Shown piece after piece: positions 26,960 to 37,395 of a DNA stretch of 64,000 bases. Within the stretch, counting starts at the first letter, position 1. Each line of letters opens with the position of its first letter. The position numbers and the translations under genes are program-made. The DNA lies in NCBI GenBank assembly GCA_008690995.1, contig VRMN01000014.1, positions 310,001 through 374,000 of the forward strand, given 5' to 3'. Origin of the DNA: Porphyridium purpureum (lineage: Eukaryota; Rhodophyta; Bangiophyceae; Porphyridiales; Porphyridiaceae). A model generated the notes under the pieces. It made no database searches. It saw only the letters and a program-made list of their open reading frames with translations, and was not told the DNA's origin.

Positions 26960-27922
26960 TTATCTCGAGTCGGTTTCTGCAACAATCACGGTGCAATCGT
27001 CAGTACTGCCCTTCGCCAGTGCCCAAATAGCGTCCAGTGCTCGAGCAGGCTCGGGCAATGCGGACGAATCGCTATCACGTGCTCGGAGCACCACTTGCAC
27101 AATCTGCTCGGACGACACGCTGCCGTGCGCATTCCATAGGCCGTCGCTTGCAAGCACAAGTAACCGCTCGGCACAATCGTCCTCGTCTAGTCTAAATTCA
27201 GTAATATCAGGCGTATGTATTAGACCGCAGCGCTTCATGTCTCGGTTTCCCAGTGCCCGTGTGACGCTGATCACGTTGTTCGTGTCGTCCGGGTCGACCA
27301 TGTACTCCCCTTCCAGCAACGCCTTGCCAAGAGCGTGCACACGTTCGAGCTCGGCGAGATTTGCAAGATGGTGCCGAGCACATAGCACACGGGCTGCGAC
27401 CGCACTGGCTTGATCCGCGCGCGCTCTAACGCCCGCACAGACCAGCACGGCCTGGGCGTCGCCCGTATTGGCGATAAATAGGCGCTGCGACCGCTGAGAA
27501 TCACTCTCCGGATGCGCACAAGCAAGTGAGGCAAGCACAGCAACCAATGCCGTTGATCCGGAATGACTGGCCGTGGCGCCCGAATGGAGCTCATCCAACT
27601 CCTTCTCGGCGCGATCGAACGCGCTGCGCAGCATCTGCGGCACGTCTGGATGATCATGCAGCGCGTCCAGATCATCTACCAGGGCCCCCAGTATACAATC
27701 GCGCGCGTACTGCGCACACGCCTCTCCATTTTCTCCATGCCCATCAAACACGCCCCAGACCACATAGCTGCCTTTTCTGCGAGCCACTCCCATAGCGTCC
27801 TGATTCGGATCGCCAAACTCTGCATGCACAGTACCCACCTCAGTGCGCATCGCGTCACTCACATCCTGCTGGACGTTGCGCGCGCTCGCATCCTCCTCTC
27901 CGACCCGCTGTGCTCCACGCAT
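26960..27922 (-). CDS. PP2C-family protein phosphatase (PPM)
   Basis: About 320 residues with the start at MRGAQRVGEED. The frame extends 66 codons upstream but that part is Cys/Val-rich and unlike phosphatases, so it is treated as leader. PPM motifs in order: NQDAMGV (EDR-type motif), WGVFDGHGENG (metal-binding DG), SGSTALVAVL, IANTGDAQAVLV, ISVTRALGNRDMK, LLVLASDGLWN and STDDCTVIV (metal-binding Asp pair). It is a Mn/Mg-dependent Ser/Thr phosphatase, small and with no targeting domain, so the substrate is unknown. It is convergent with RAD50 and divergent from the coiled-coil gene at 29646. Confidence 0.93.
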   Translation of the reverse strand: MRGAQRVGEEDASARNVQQDVSDAMRTEVGTVHAEFGDPNQDAMGVARRKGSYVVWGVFDGHGENGEACAQYARDCILGALVDDLDALHDHPDVPQMLRSAFDRAEKELDELHSGATASHSGSTALVAVLASLACAHPESDSQRSQRLFIANTGDAQAVLVCAGVRARADQASAVAARVLCARHHLANLAELERVHALGKALLEGEYMVDPDDTNNVISVTRALGNRDMKRCGLIHTPDITEFRLDEDDCAERLLVLASDGLWNAHGSVSSEQIVQVVLRARDSDSSALPEPARALDAIWALAKGSTDDCTVIVAETDSR

Positions 27923-28957
27923 TCCGGCACAACCTCCCACACAAACGCACTCACACCCACAGTTCCATTCACACAAACCGCCTCCCTGCTTGACCTCGCG
28001 CCCTTCCTCCCGCCGCCACCACATTAGGGTTTCTGAACAAACCCTACGCATTACACAAGCATCACAAAATATGCACGTGTAGATATTAACACACACACGC
28101 ATTCCAAACCAATGCCGCACTCTGCGAATATCGCAAACGGTTTAGTGGAACGGCGCGGCACCAAGCCGAACATCCAAAGTGCGTACTGACTGTACTTTTG
28201 ACTGTCCCGCATTACAATCTTTAAAAATAGCGCTATTTTATATGCACAATATGAAGATGGCAAATAAATGGCTTGCCCCGATAAGCCGATATTATTGCGG
28301 AGCCTGTTTAGGGGGGTGGGCTCGGACATCTCCGGCTGTATCAAGAACAAGGTTGGTCACACGCTAGCGGTTGCGGCGCGCATTCAGTGTTTGGCAACTC
28401 AATCAGTTGCCACGCTCTGCGCCAGCCGAGTTAGCCGTACGCGCGATTTATTAATATAAGTCCCCAAATCCACGCTTGTTGCCACGCTTTGTGTGTGTCT
28501 TTATTCCCCAGTCGCCAATGCGTCTTCCCAATGGCATCACCTTCTGCACTTCAGTTTTCGCCTTTATGCCTTAGCCGTCGTGTTCTCTGCCTTAGGTTGA
28601 AGTGTCAAAAGAAGTACGAACATTGGTACGGCATATAGTACGCGGGGATTAATGCACATTTTGCGACGTACAAGTGAGCGCCTGAGAATGCTCGCGTACC
28701 GCTTTGTGATCGTGCGCGCCCAAGTTGATGACCAGACAGCAGGCAGACGCGTCAACCATTTTTGCTCTGGCGCGCATGTTTGTCCTTCTTCCAGAACGCA
28801 ACCCGCGGTAATTTGCGACTGTGACGAATGTCAAGGACAGCTTGTTTGAGTGTTGGGTTTGCAATTCTACAAGGGCTATTTTTAATTCTCTCGGAAACTT
28901 GGGCCCAATGCCACATTGAGCCCTTAAGAAAAAGGACACTCACTTGCCCCCGAAACA

Positions 28958-28970
28958 GGTATAAAAGGAG
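28958..28970 (+). promoter_or_regulatory. TATA-box-like element
   Basis: GGTATAAAAGGAG lies in a GC-rich setting 37 bp upstream of a short basic ORF (29007). It is a good match to a TATA box; what it drives is unknown. Confidence 0.4.
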
Positions 28971-29006
28971 CGCCGCCCCGTTTGTGCGTGTCTGGCGCGC
29001 TTGAAA

Positions 29007-29075
29007 ATGAACAAGATAAGAGTACGAAAGACAAGGACAAAATGGAAAACCAAGAAGGACCGAGTAAATGCTTGA
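29007..29075 (+). CDS. Possible 22-residue Lys/Arg-rich micro-ORF
   Basis: The ORF is ATG to TGA and encodes a peptide beginning MNKIRVRKTRTKWKTKK; half the residues are Lys or Arg. It sits 37 bp after a TATA-like element. Very short basic proteins such as ribosomal eL41 (25 residues, also containing Trp) exist, but the sequence does not match eL41. It may be chance. Confidence 0.15.
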   Translation: MNKIRVRKTRTKWKTKKDRVNA

Positions 29076-29216
29076 GAATTTGAAGTGCACACATCGCGAT
29101 CTACGTGGATCAATAAGGAGACGTCCCGGCATCAGGGCTATAGCTCGATCCGCGAGACGTTCACCCGATATGTTTCCTACAGCAACCGCGTAACTAAGTG
29201 TGACATACAATTTGTT

Positions 29217-29425
29217 ACCGGTTAACAGTTACCGATTACCGGTTATCGATTACCGGTTATCGATTACCGGTTATCGATTACCGGTTATCGGTTATCGGTT
29301 ATCGGTTATCGGTTATCGGTTATCGGTTATCGGTTATCGGTTATCGGTTATCGGTTATCGGTTATCGGTTATCGGTTATCGGTTTCCGGTTATCGGTTAT
29401 CGGTTATCGGTTATCGGTTTCCGGG
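29217..29425 (+). repeat. CGGTTAT heptanucleotide tandem array
   Basis: It begins with degenerate units alternating ACCGGTTATCGATT, then continues as near-perfect CGGTTAT units for about 150 bp, with two GGTTTCCGG interruptions. The 7-bp unit makes every frame read as a 7-residue repeat, so the frame at 29200-29511 is an artefact. It could be an expanded interstitial satellite; it is not the TTTAGGG plant telomere repeat. Confidence 0.9.
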
Positions 29426-29645
29426 TTCACTCTAAACCAGAAATATACTTGAACCGCATCAACCGGTTAGGGAAATGTAAACCGTTTATTGGACTGTACA
29501 CTACTAAATAAAATGGCGGGAGAAACCGGAATGGAAATCGATATGGTACAGTTGACGGCAAGGTGGGAAGAAGAGGAGAGAGGGAGAGAGAGAGAGGATT
29601 GCGGGCTCTTGTGAAAGCGGCGCGATACGCGGTGCGGAAGCAGGC

Positions 29646-31061
29646 ATGTCTGTTGCTGCGGAAGCCGCGGACCGCGCGGAAGATGCAGAGATGGTAGGCC
29701 TGGATGCGTTGGATGCGTTAGATGTGTTGTTGGCACATAGCGAGGCGCGGCTGCACAAGGTGTACGAGTTTGTGCGCAAGAGTGTGGGCGAGGCAGGAAA
29801 TGCGTACTGGAGCTTGAGTGTGCCCGCGGGCGCGGACGCGTCGGCAGTGGCTGAGCGGTATGCGCAAGCGGGGCGGCAGGATCCGCAGGTGGTTGTGCAG
29901 GCTGGACATACAGAGAGTGAACCGGTGGGGTCGGCCGCCTTCGGTGGTGCACTCGGCGTGCATGGTAGAACGCTCGAGAATACGCCGGGGCTCGCTGGTC
30001 CCGCTGCGTCGACGAGTGGATCACAGCTGGCGCACAGTGCAGACCAAAGTCGAGCGTCCAACGGCTCGTCGGACGCTCAAGGCGGCCGGCTAGCTTTGGA
30101 ACCGACGCGCGACAGTGCAGCTGCAACAGCAGCTACGTTGGCGGCTTCGTTTGAGCACGCCGCTCGCGTTGCACAGCTTTTAGATGCGCTTGAAAGACTC
30201 ACGACTACGACCATGGCGCGGGAAGGCTCCGATATGTTGTTCATCGACTACCGGCGCGCCGTGGCGCTCGCGCAGGCGCGTGCAGAGACGCTGGAGAAAG
30301 AGCTCGCACGCGAGCGACAAAGAGAACGCGACGAAATGATGAAGCGGGAGCGATGGAAGACCGAAATCGGCTCCAGGCTGGCTGCGCTGCATGAGGAAAA
30401 CCAGGCGCTCAAGATTGCGAACAAGGAGCTCACGCTGTTCAACACGCAGAGTGGCGTCGAACTCAGCGAGTGGAAGGCAAAGGGTGAGGCTGCACTGGAG
30501 GAGAACGAGGCGATGCGGCTGAGGCTCAACTTTGCGGACGAAATGGAGCGCTTGTTGCTGGTTGAGCGCGAGAGTACCGCACGCTTAAAGGAGCAGGTTC
30601 GCGAACTTCAGGATGAGCTGACTGTTCGTTCTCATCAGGCGAACACGGCACTGAACGAAAACAAGCGAGCGCCAGGAGCGCAATCGCAAACAAAGGCACG
30701 TGACAGTGATCTCGTGCTGCGCATGCGCGAGCGCATGCTACGGACGGAGCGTGAGTTGCGTGCCGAACGTGAGCGCGCTGCCACGCTGCAGCGGCTGAGC
30801 ACACAGCACCAAATCGAAGCTCAACGCGTGCAAACGATTCGTGAGCAGCTGCAAGATAAGCTGAATCTCATGGAAACAGTTCACGCACAGCGCGAGCGGC
30901 AGATGGATGAGAGTTATAACGCTGTCAGGGCAGTCAACCAGGCACTCTGTGTGTGGATGAATGAACTGCAAATCAAACAAATGGCGCATGAACCACCACG
31001 CGTTGCCTCTGACGCAGACGCAGCGTCCAGCTCCGGAGAAAGCGCTTCCTTACCACCGTAG
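29646..31061 (+). CDS. Coiled-coil protein of unknown function
   Basis: 471 residues. Residues 1-~60 are acidic and helical (DALDALDVLLAHSEARLHKVYEF). About 60-185 are low-complexity Ala/Gly/Ser. From ~195 to ~440 the sequence is a long Glu/Arg/Lys/Leu-rich coiled coil (for example LEKELARERQRERDEMMKR and ERLLLVERESTARLKEQVRE). The tail is Ser-rich. No catalytic motif is visible. It may be a structural, cytoskeletal or tethering protein; the family is not recognised. Codon use and GC content match the other host genes. It is the last host-like gene before the mobile-element block. Confidence 0.7.
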   Translation: MSVAAEAADRAEDAEMVGLDALDALDVLLAHSEARLHKVYEFVRKSVGEAGNAYWSLSVPAGADASAVAERYAQAGRQDPQVVVQAGHTESEPVGSAAFGGALGVHGRTLENTPGLAGPAASTSGSQLAHSADQSRASNGSSDAQGGRLALEPTRDSAAATAATLAASFEHAARVAQLLDALERLTTTTMAREGSDMLFIDYRRAVALAQARAETLEKELARERQRERDEMMKRERWKTEIGSRLAALHEENQALKIANKELTLFNTQSGVELSEWKAKGEAALEENEAMRLRLNFADEMERLLLVERESTARLKEQVRELQDELTVRSHQANTALNENKRAPGAQSQTKARDSDLVLRMRERMLRTERELRAERERAATLQRLSTQHQIEAQRVQTIREQLQDKLNLMETVHAQRERQMDESYNAVRAVNQALCVWMNELQIKQMAHEPPRVASDADAASSSGESASLPP

Positions 31062-34000
31062 CAGGCGAGCTGATCGACTTGCTGGTGCTTGTATGTATCA
31101 CGGTGCTTCGATACGTTTCAACCAGCTCACGGCGCCCTGTAAACATTGCTACCGACATGATTATATTCGTATGACCAAAGCGCCGGAGTGTTTCACCTCT
31201 CACCTCTCCTCTGAAGATTTCGGACCTTGTTCTCATGGTACCAAACCGCCTTGGGATGTCGAATGGAAATGACAGAAAGGCGTGTACGCTTGATGTTTGG
31301 GTTTACCAAATGACCGTATCGTCAGCGGCAAAGCCTGTGCGTGACGGCGGAACAATGGGGCCGACAGCCACCAAGTCTAAAATGATCTGTGATGCTTTCT
31401 TCCGCATTTGGCAATGGGAGTCCCGAAGTGGTTCACTCAGATTGTATTCTGCTTGCTCGCGCATTTGTGTATCGGACTGAAGAGCCCAAATCTATTACCG
31501 CCAGCAGTCGAAAGACCACGATGCTCATCTTTGGGAGTCGTTGTAGCTCGTGCTGGAGGGGAGATCGCTTTTGAATCGGTTTAAAATTGCGGGTTTGGAG
31601 CGCCAGTACATGAAATCGGCCTTGACCATTCTCGAAAGATGAGGCTTTTTGCGGGGCCGAAAGATGAGGCCTTTACCGGGGCCGAAGTCGGAGTGTAATT
31701 GAATGCTCTCACTGGCGACCAAATTTATTCTTCACGCCATGAAAAAGCAGGCGTAGATGTTCTATACATGTATTCTTTCTGTCCCCTGACACTAGACAGG
31801 AACAAGTTCAAGAGACTGGCCCTACGCGCTGTCTTTTCCATGCATTTGCACCTTGCGAATGACTTACTTTCGGTCGTTGTTCGAAAGTAATCTTTTCCGG
31901 TGCTGCCCGGTGATTAAGTGTCCCAAAGACAAGCAGCTACATCTTGAAGAATGACGCTGCGAAAGGAGCATTCATAGTCGGAAGCCGAACGCAGCCAATC
32001 TTGACTTTGCGATTTGGCTGCGACCACCATTTTCGCAGCAGATCGTCCAAAGCGATGCATCCGTGCTGGCTATTTTGCCGCTGGTGTCCGCGTAGCAGCT
32101 CATATTTGCTCCATCATGCCGACAAGCGAGCGTCAACACCCACCTCGAAATCTACATACGACTGAAAGTCACGAGTCGGCTGGCAAAAGATTCACAACCA
32201 AATTAGCCAGCACTGACGGGCACATGGCAGTCTCGCCTGCATCATGTGGTGGCGAATGTATTTTGACCTGTTCAAAGTGCTAGTTTCAGGTTGGCACGCT
32301 CACATTTACACGCCAAAGCCAAACATTGACCAAATAATCAAGATCTTTCGTCACCACACCGCCGGAGCTATGAATCCTTCGTCATGGCTCGCGTGCATGT
32401 GTTTGCGCTGATCGTAGAAGGACTGCATTCACTTGAGCCTTCTCACTAATCGTCAGAGCGTATCTGAGCGTCGGCCTTCTCCACATCATAATACTCCCGT
32501 AGTGTCCACGTCTTCGAAATCCTTCGAGCGTGAGGATAATCAAAGATGCAGAATCGCGAAAATCCGTGAAAGGTGCGGTTTCTGTCACAAGTGACGCGAG
32601 GTGTACCGCCGAGTAGCTCATACCGATGGAACACCACTTACATATAAAACAAGAATACGTGAAGGATGGAAGAGTAGGCACCGGTAGAAGACGACTATTA
32701 AAAGGGAGTCTGGCGCAAAACGGCCTCAGGCAATAGCTTGGTACAATCGCCCGGTGCGGACGCATCCGCGATCCAATCGCTAGCCCCCCGCAACAATTCC
32801 TCGCGCCGTCAAGCACGTTTGGTGAGCCCTGGGGGTTCTTCGGTCTTTCCATCTGTCCGGGGCTATTAACGACAGATGCTAAACCAAGGGATGTATGGTC
32901 AGGGACGATTGTCGACTGGGTCAGAGCAGCTATGCGTGCTCCAGGTTGTGGAGCGGAACGGTAACTGCACCATGAGTCGGCTCTCTTAGAGCTCGACCGA
33001 CGCACGTTGTTGGGTATATACAAACTTTGAGCCACAATCTTTCAATTCAGCCAGACAATAATTAAAAAAGGGCAAGAGAGGAGCCCGATAAAAGACACTT
33101 GCAAGGCATATGCGTTGAAAAACAGAGGGCTTGAGAGACGGCAAGGTGGCGTGCATGACAGAACTCTCTTCTCCGAGAATGCTCAGTATCCAAATCCAAT
33201 AAGAAAACATGATACGGAAGCACCACACGAATGGCAAAGTTGTTTGATGCAGTATCATGAGACAGTCATTCACAGACTTTCACTTCGAGCTCCATGACAC
33301 TCCTCTATCTTTTTCTCATTTGTTTGCCATCCGCATCACATGAGATTCACGCTTCAATCATCTCTATATTCTTATTCCCGCTGGAAATATGTCTCGGCAA
33401 CCAGATTTCTTGATCCCTGGACAAATTATGTTTGAAGCAAACGCTGGTTGTATTTCTCCCACTTCCTTCAATTGACTCTGCCAGCCACAAGGGCTTCCAT
33501 TTTGTTGGTCTGCTACTCGACGGACTGCTCCAAGGGACGACGACGATGGTTGAAGGACTCTTCTCCTTTGTTTTTCATAGGGGAGGCAGCAATGTTGATA
33601 GACGATGAACCCTATTATTATACCAAGACTTCCTTCATCAATTTTGTTACCTTGTCTTTTTTTGCGCGAGGCATGGGACTATACTTCGAGCGCGGTCTGC
33701 CGTATTTAAGTACGTGGCGAGCAGAAAAGAAATGACGAATCATGCATTGAAAGCATAAGAGATTGACAAGGACTCCGTGCAAAAGTAAATGCAAAGACGT
33801 GTTATTGGTCTCTGTCTTCGCGAATAAGACAGATGAAAGGGTTGCCTCCAATCCGTTGTGCACCTGAGGGACACCAAATCCTATTTGGAAGCACAAGTGA
33901 TTTTAAAAAATGTCGTTCGAATGACAGACGGTAATCACTTTGTTCATCTCGAGTGCGCCATTCTCGAGTTGAAAAGACACTTAACTTCCGGCTTGCGGTG

Positions 34001-37000
34001 CAAAAGCCAGGTGCTCGCGCCTCCCATGGCGCAAACACTGATGTTAATTTAACCTACGTGCTATCTAACCATCAAAAGTGCGGACTTATGCAAATATCTC
34101 CACCTTTTCCATAAATTATTGCCACCGCGGGCAACGTCTCGAGATTTCTTAATACCCTTAGCCTTAGGCCTTTACGAGCCATACAAGAATAGACACGGAC
34201 GGTCACATGGTCTGGACCAGGTAGATACGTGACACGTGGGGATGGGCCGCACTTGAACAGCAGCGATACACACGTGCTTCTTTTTTTGCACTTTCGCAGC
34301 TCTTTTCTATTTTCGAAATATGCTAGCATACGATTGACTTTCGTCGATGTTGTGTAAGAACGATTCCATGTAAGATTCTTGCCCTAGGAAGAAGGAAATG
34401 CTCGGCTAAAGTGGTTTGCTGCCTCTCGTCACCGCTGTTCGCGCAAGTCGTTCAATCATTGTCAACCAGGAAATCCTTTTCCGTTTGAGACTCCATTGTG
34501 TGTGCGGTGGACTCGACAATTCCATTTGCCATTTTAATCAGCCTATTTTCTGTTCTAACTGAATCTGTCTACATTCTCATCCGGCTGCGCCGGTTGACGC
34601 AAGCGCGCTTTCATACACTTTCAGATCAACGTCCGCCGCGGGTGAAAATGTTCATCCGTTCACTCTCTCTACCTTCGCGCTCACGCTGCTCATCACTCTC
34701 AGCCTTGATTGAGAAAGTAATCAACACACTTTCAGGTTTCTGCGATATTCTCTCTTTCCCGTCGCTAGCAAAGGCTCATCATCATCCGCATCAATGCTTG
34801 GTGTCACAATTTGCCACGATAGCGGTGCCCACTGCTCATCGGCGGCATACGCCTTTCTGTGGTTTGACCTTGTTTTACGTTCGCACGACATACGCGCTTG
34901 CTTCCCTTTCGCTAGAGCGAAAGCCATATCGCCTCAGTGGAGACTGTTTCTTGGAGCATTTATTGTCAGCGAGTGCCCGTTGACTATACTCCGCAGCGAA
35001 GGCTCCTCCGCATTTTTTCGCTCTTCCGTTGTAGTCCTCCGTTGCTCCTCCGCAGCACAGGAATTTGCCATGGCTTCTCTCCCTGTGTCTCGTTGCTCTC
35101 AAGCGAGCTATCGTCCACTGCTCTTCACTTAACCTGTCACAGACTGTACTCAAGCGCGTCTATTCTGCCCGCCTTCAAAGCTCGCTCATCATTCATGCGG
35201 GAAAGTAAGTTCTGCTTGTCGAGAGTGGCCAGGGGGAAAAGCTGGCTTTTCGACTTTTTTGTAATAATGAACGATGTGCTCATGGGAAGAAGCGGTGATG
35301 AATTTCATCAAGATTGTAACCCTTAGTCAATTCTTTGTTCGACACGCTTGACTAGGAGAGATAAAATGAGCTCCGGACAAAGTCTCAGGAAGAAACATTC
35401 TGCCCTTTTATCAGCAACTTCATCGACGCCTCCAAAGACTCAGGCAGTGCGCATCCATGCCACAGCGCATTTAGAAATTTATGAGTGATTTCGGCTTTCT
35501 CTTTGCTTTCAAAGCATCTGAATTCAACCTGGCATGGTCCACATGTTGAACTACAGAATCAGCGTTCGTCACGCCCCCTCATGTTCTTTTGAGTTCCCCA
35601 TGGCCACTGCGATTCAGCACCATCGCCTTTTCTTTTCTTGCGGCCGAAGGCCGTGCCGGAGCCAGACTACACATGCAATTCCTATGGTCTCAACTGACAA
35701 TGTCTTTCTATTTCCCACCTCTGCTGATGGTTGTCGGTAAATGCGTGGCCAGGCCGGCAAAAGAAGAGAGCCGTCGTATATCATTTGCGGAGAAGCGGAC
35801 GAAGTTCTGCGTGCAATCCACATCGTTGAGTGAATATAAATCTTCCTACTTGCACTATCCACACATATATACCAAAACTTGATTGCCTTCTCCATTCGAT
35901 CATTTTGCTGAAAGTTATTTGATCGTGCTTGCTTAACTCGCTACTTTGTCGCTGGGTGCTCAAAATGCTTTCTTACCTCGTGCATGGCCCTGTTGTTTTC
36001 GACTGGCACCGCAAAGGACGTGTGCTGATGCTCAAGTAGAATTCCTGGTTTGTAGCCAAAGATTAAAATGTTTCATACCATTGGCGTCCCGTTAAATCAT
36101 TCATCGCTGTTGAGCGTCAGTTTCAGTGTCATGTTATACGTCACATTCAGGTTCTTGACGGCTCTCGTCAATCCACTTCAGCGGCAAATGGTAACACTTT
36201 CCACCACCGTGCTAAGGCTCCAAGCGAAAAGCCACATTCTCAATCCTCATTGACAGCATTGTCCTTCCGAAGGCCGCAACCATGCAATAGCCCTCGCGGT
36301 CCTTGCTTACCGTGTGAGGGATACCGTAATGATAGATCATGTAATATAGCAGAAGGTCAAAGCCCGCTTTGGCAGAAATTTCTTTCACGGTCGTTGGACC
36401 TGTTACTTGTGTATCTTTCCGTGTCATTTGCAGTATCGACTTTTCGTAGGCGATATTGTCATTCTGAGCGAAGCACCCATTTTGAGGGAGCTTATTGTTG
36501 AGCCGAATCTAGCCAGGTCATCATGAAGGTATGGCCGGACTCATGGGTGCCTCTTTCGATAATCTACAAATCTGCAACTGTTTTTTTTTTTTGTTGGTCA
36601 ACACATTCGCGCAAGTACGAGTATTTCTGCCCGTCATCTCCATGTCATCCGTAATGCACGACTTGTGCGATCCTTTCTTTTCCAGCGTGTCTGAATTCTA
36701 GTGTAGTCCCTATACCTCCGCCGTAAGTTAGCACGTCCTTTACTGACAAGCGCATGTAACCATATTTCACAGTGAGCTGTCCTCCAATTACGAATCTTTA
36801 CGGCTACATTCTCCCGTAATTTTTGCAAAAGTAATCTTAGCTTTATTCTTGCCCAAGAAATCCAATCCAAGAAGCACAAACACATCCACATTGACAGCGT
36901 GGATGTCGTGATTACTCACGAATTTTCCCACGGTTTCGCTGTTCTTCAGTTTCCATTTACCAGGGAGTACGTGATTTCTTAGCCTGAGAATCATTTTGCT

Positions 37001-37329
37001 GAAACCGACGTGGCTTTGCCAATTCTTGTTACCTCCATACGCCCAAGTATCAATATACGGCCGACGAGAGAAAAAAGAACTCCCATATCAATGAATGAGT
37101 TAAGGAAGTGATTAAGCGTTTTTGATTGCTTTTTACTTGTCTCTTGAGATAAGCGTCATGAAACGAATTTAGCTTATCAACGTCATAACATTGAATCTCA
37201 TCGTCCGTGCCCTCATCCGCTCGGCAAGTTCCTATCTAATGCACAAGTTATTGAATCTTGCAGGACAATCCTCGTCCAATCATGGCTACCGAGCTCTGGT
37301 TCAAAAAATGAGCGACTGCAATATGTGTC
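31062..37329. other. AT-richer region of decayed DNA without intact genes
   Basis: About 6.3 kb, visibly lower in GC than the left half, with no convincing host gene. A 25-bp tandem duplication (CGAAAGATGAGGC at 31633 and 31658, start of a third at 31683) lies near its left end. Scraps on the - strand at 36210-36995 resemble retroelement protease and integrase. The rest (31.7-36.2 kb) shows only short frames; it is probably old, heavily mutated transposon sequence (inference). Confidence 0.5.
36212..36994 (-). mobile_element. Old retroelement fossil (protease- and integrase-like scraps)
   Basis: On the - strand, a piece with VLLGLDFLGKNKAKI resembles the aspartic-protease C-terminal (h)LGxDFL motif of Ty3/gypsy-type elements. 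A nearby piece with YHYGIPHTVSKDREG resembles the integrase GxPxxxxSDRG segment. Both are short and the element is clearly broken and old. The family cannot be fixed. Confidence 0.35.
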
Positions 37330-37395
37330 AGTAAAACTCTGGACGCCGCAGTACCTATTGAAGTATCCTTCAATCACAATGTCAGCCCCGACATC

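Larger units (their letters stand above)
27923..29645. other. Long divergent intergenic region with TATA-like site and heptamer array
   Basis: 1.7 kb between PP2C (-) and the coiled-coil gene (+). It contains a hairpin GGCAACT-CAATC-AGTTGCC (28393-28411), a TATA-like GGTATAAAAGGAG (28958-28970), a 22-codon basic ORF (29007-29075) and a CGGTTAT array (29217-29425). Other frames show no motifs. Confidence 0.5.

Noticed and set aside
29200-29511. 103-codon + strand frame with a 7-residue repeat
   Set aside because: It is a direct translation of the CGGTTAT satellite; a 7-bp unit gives a 7-residue repeat in every open frame.
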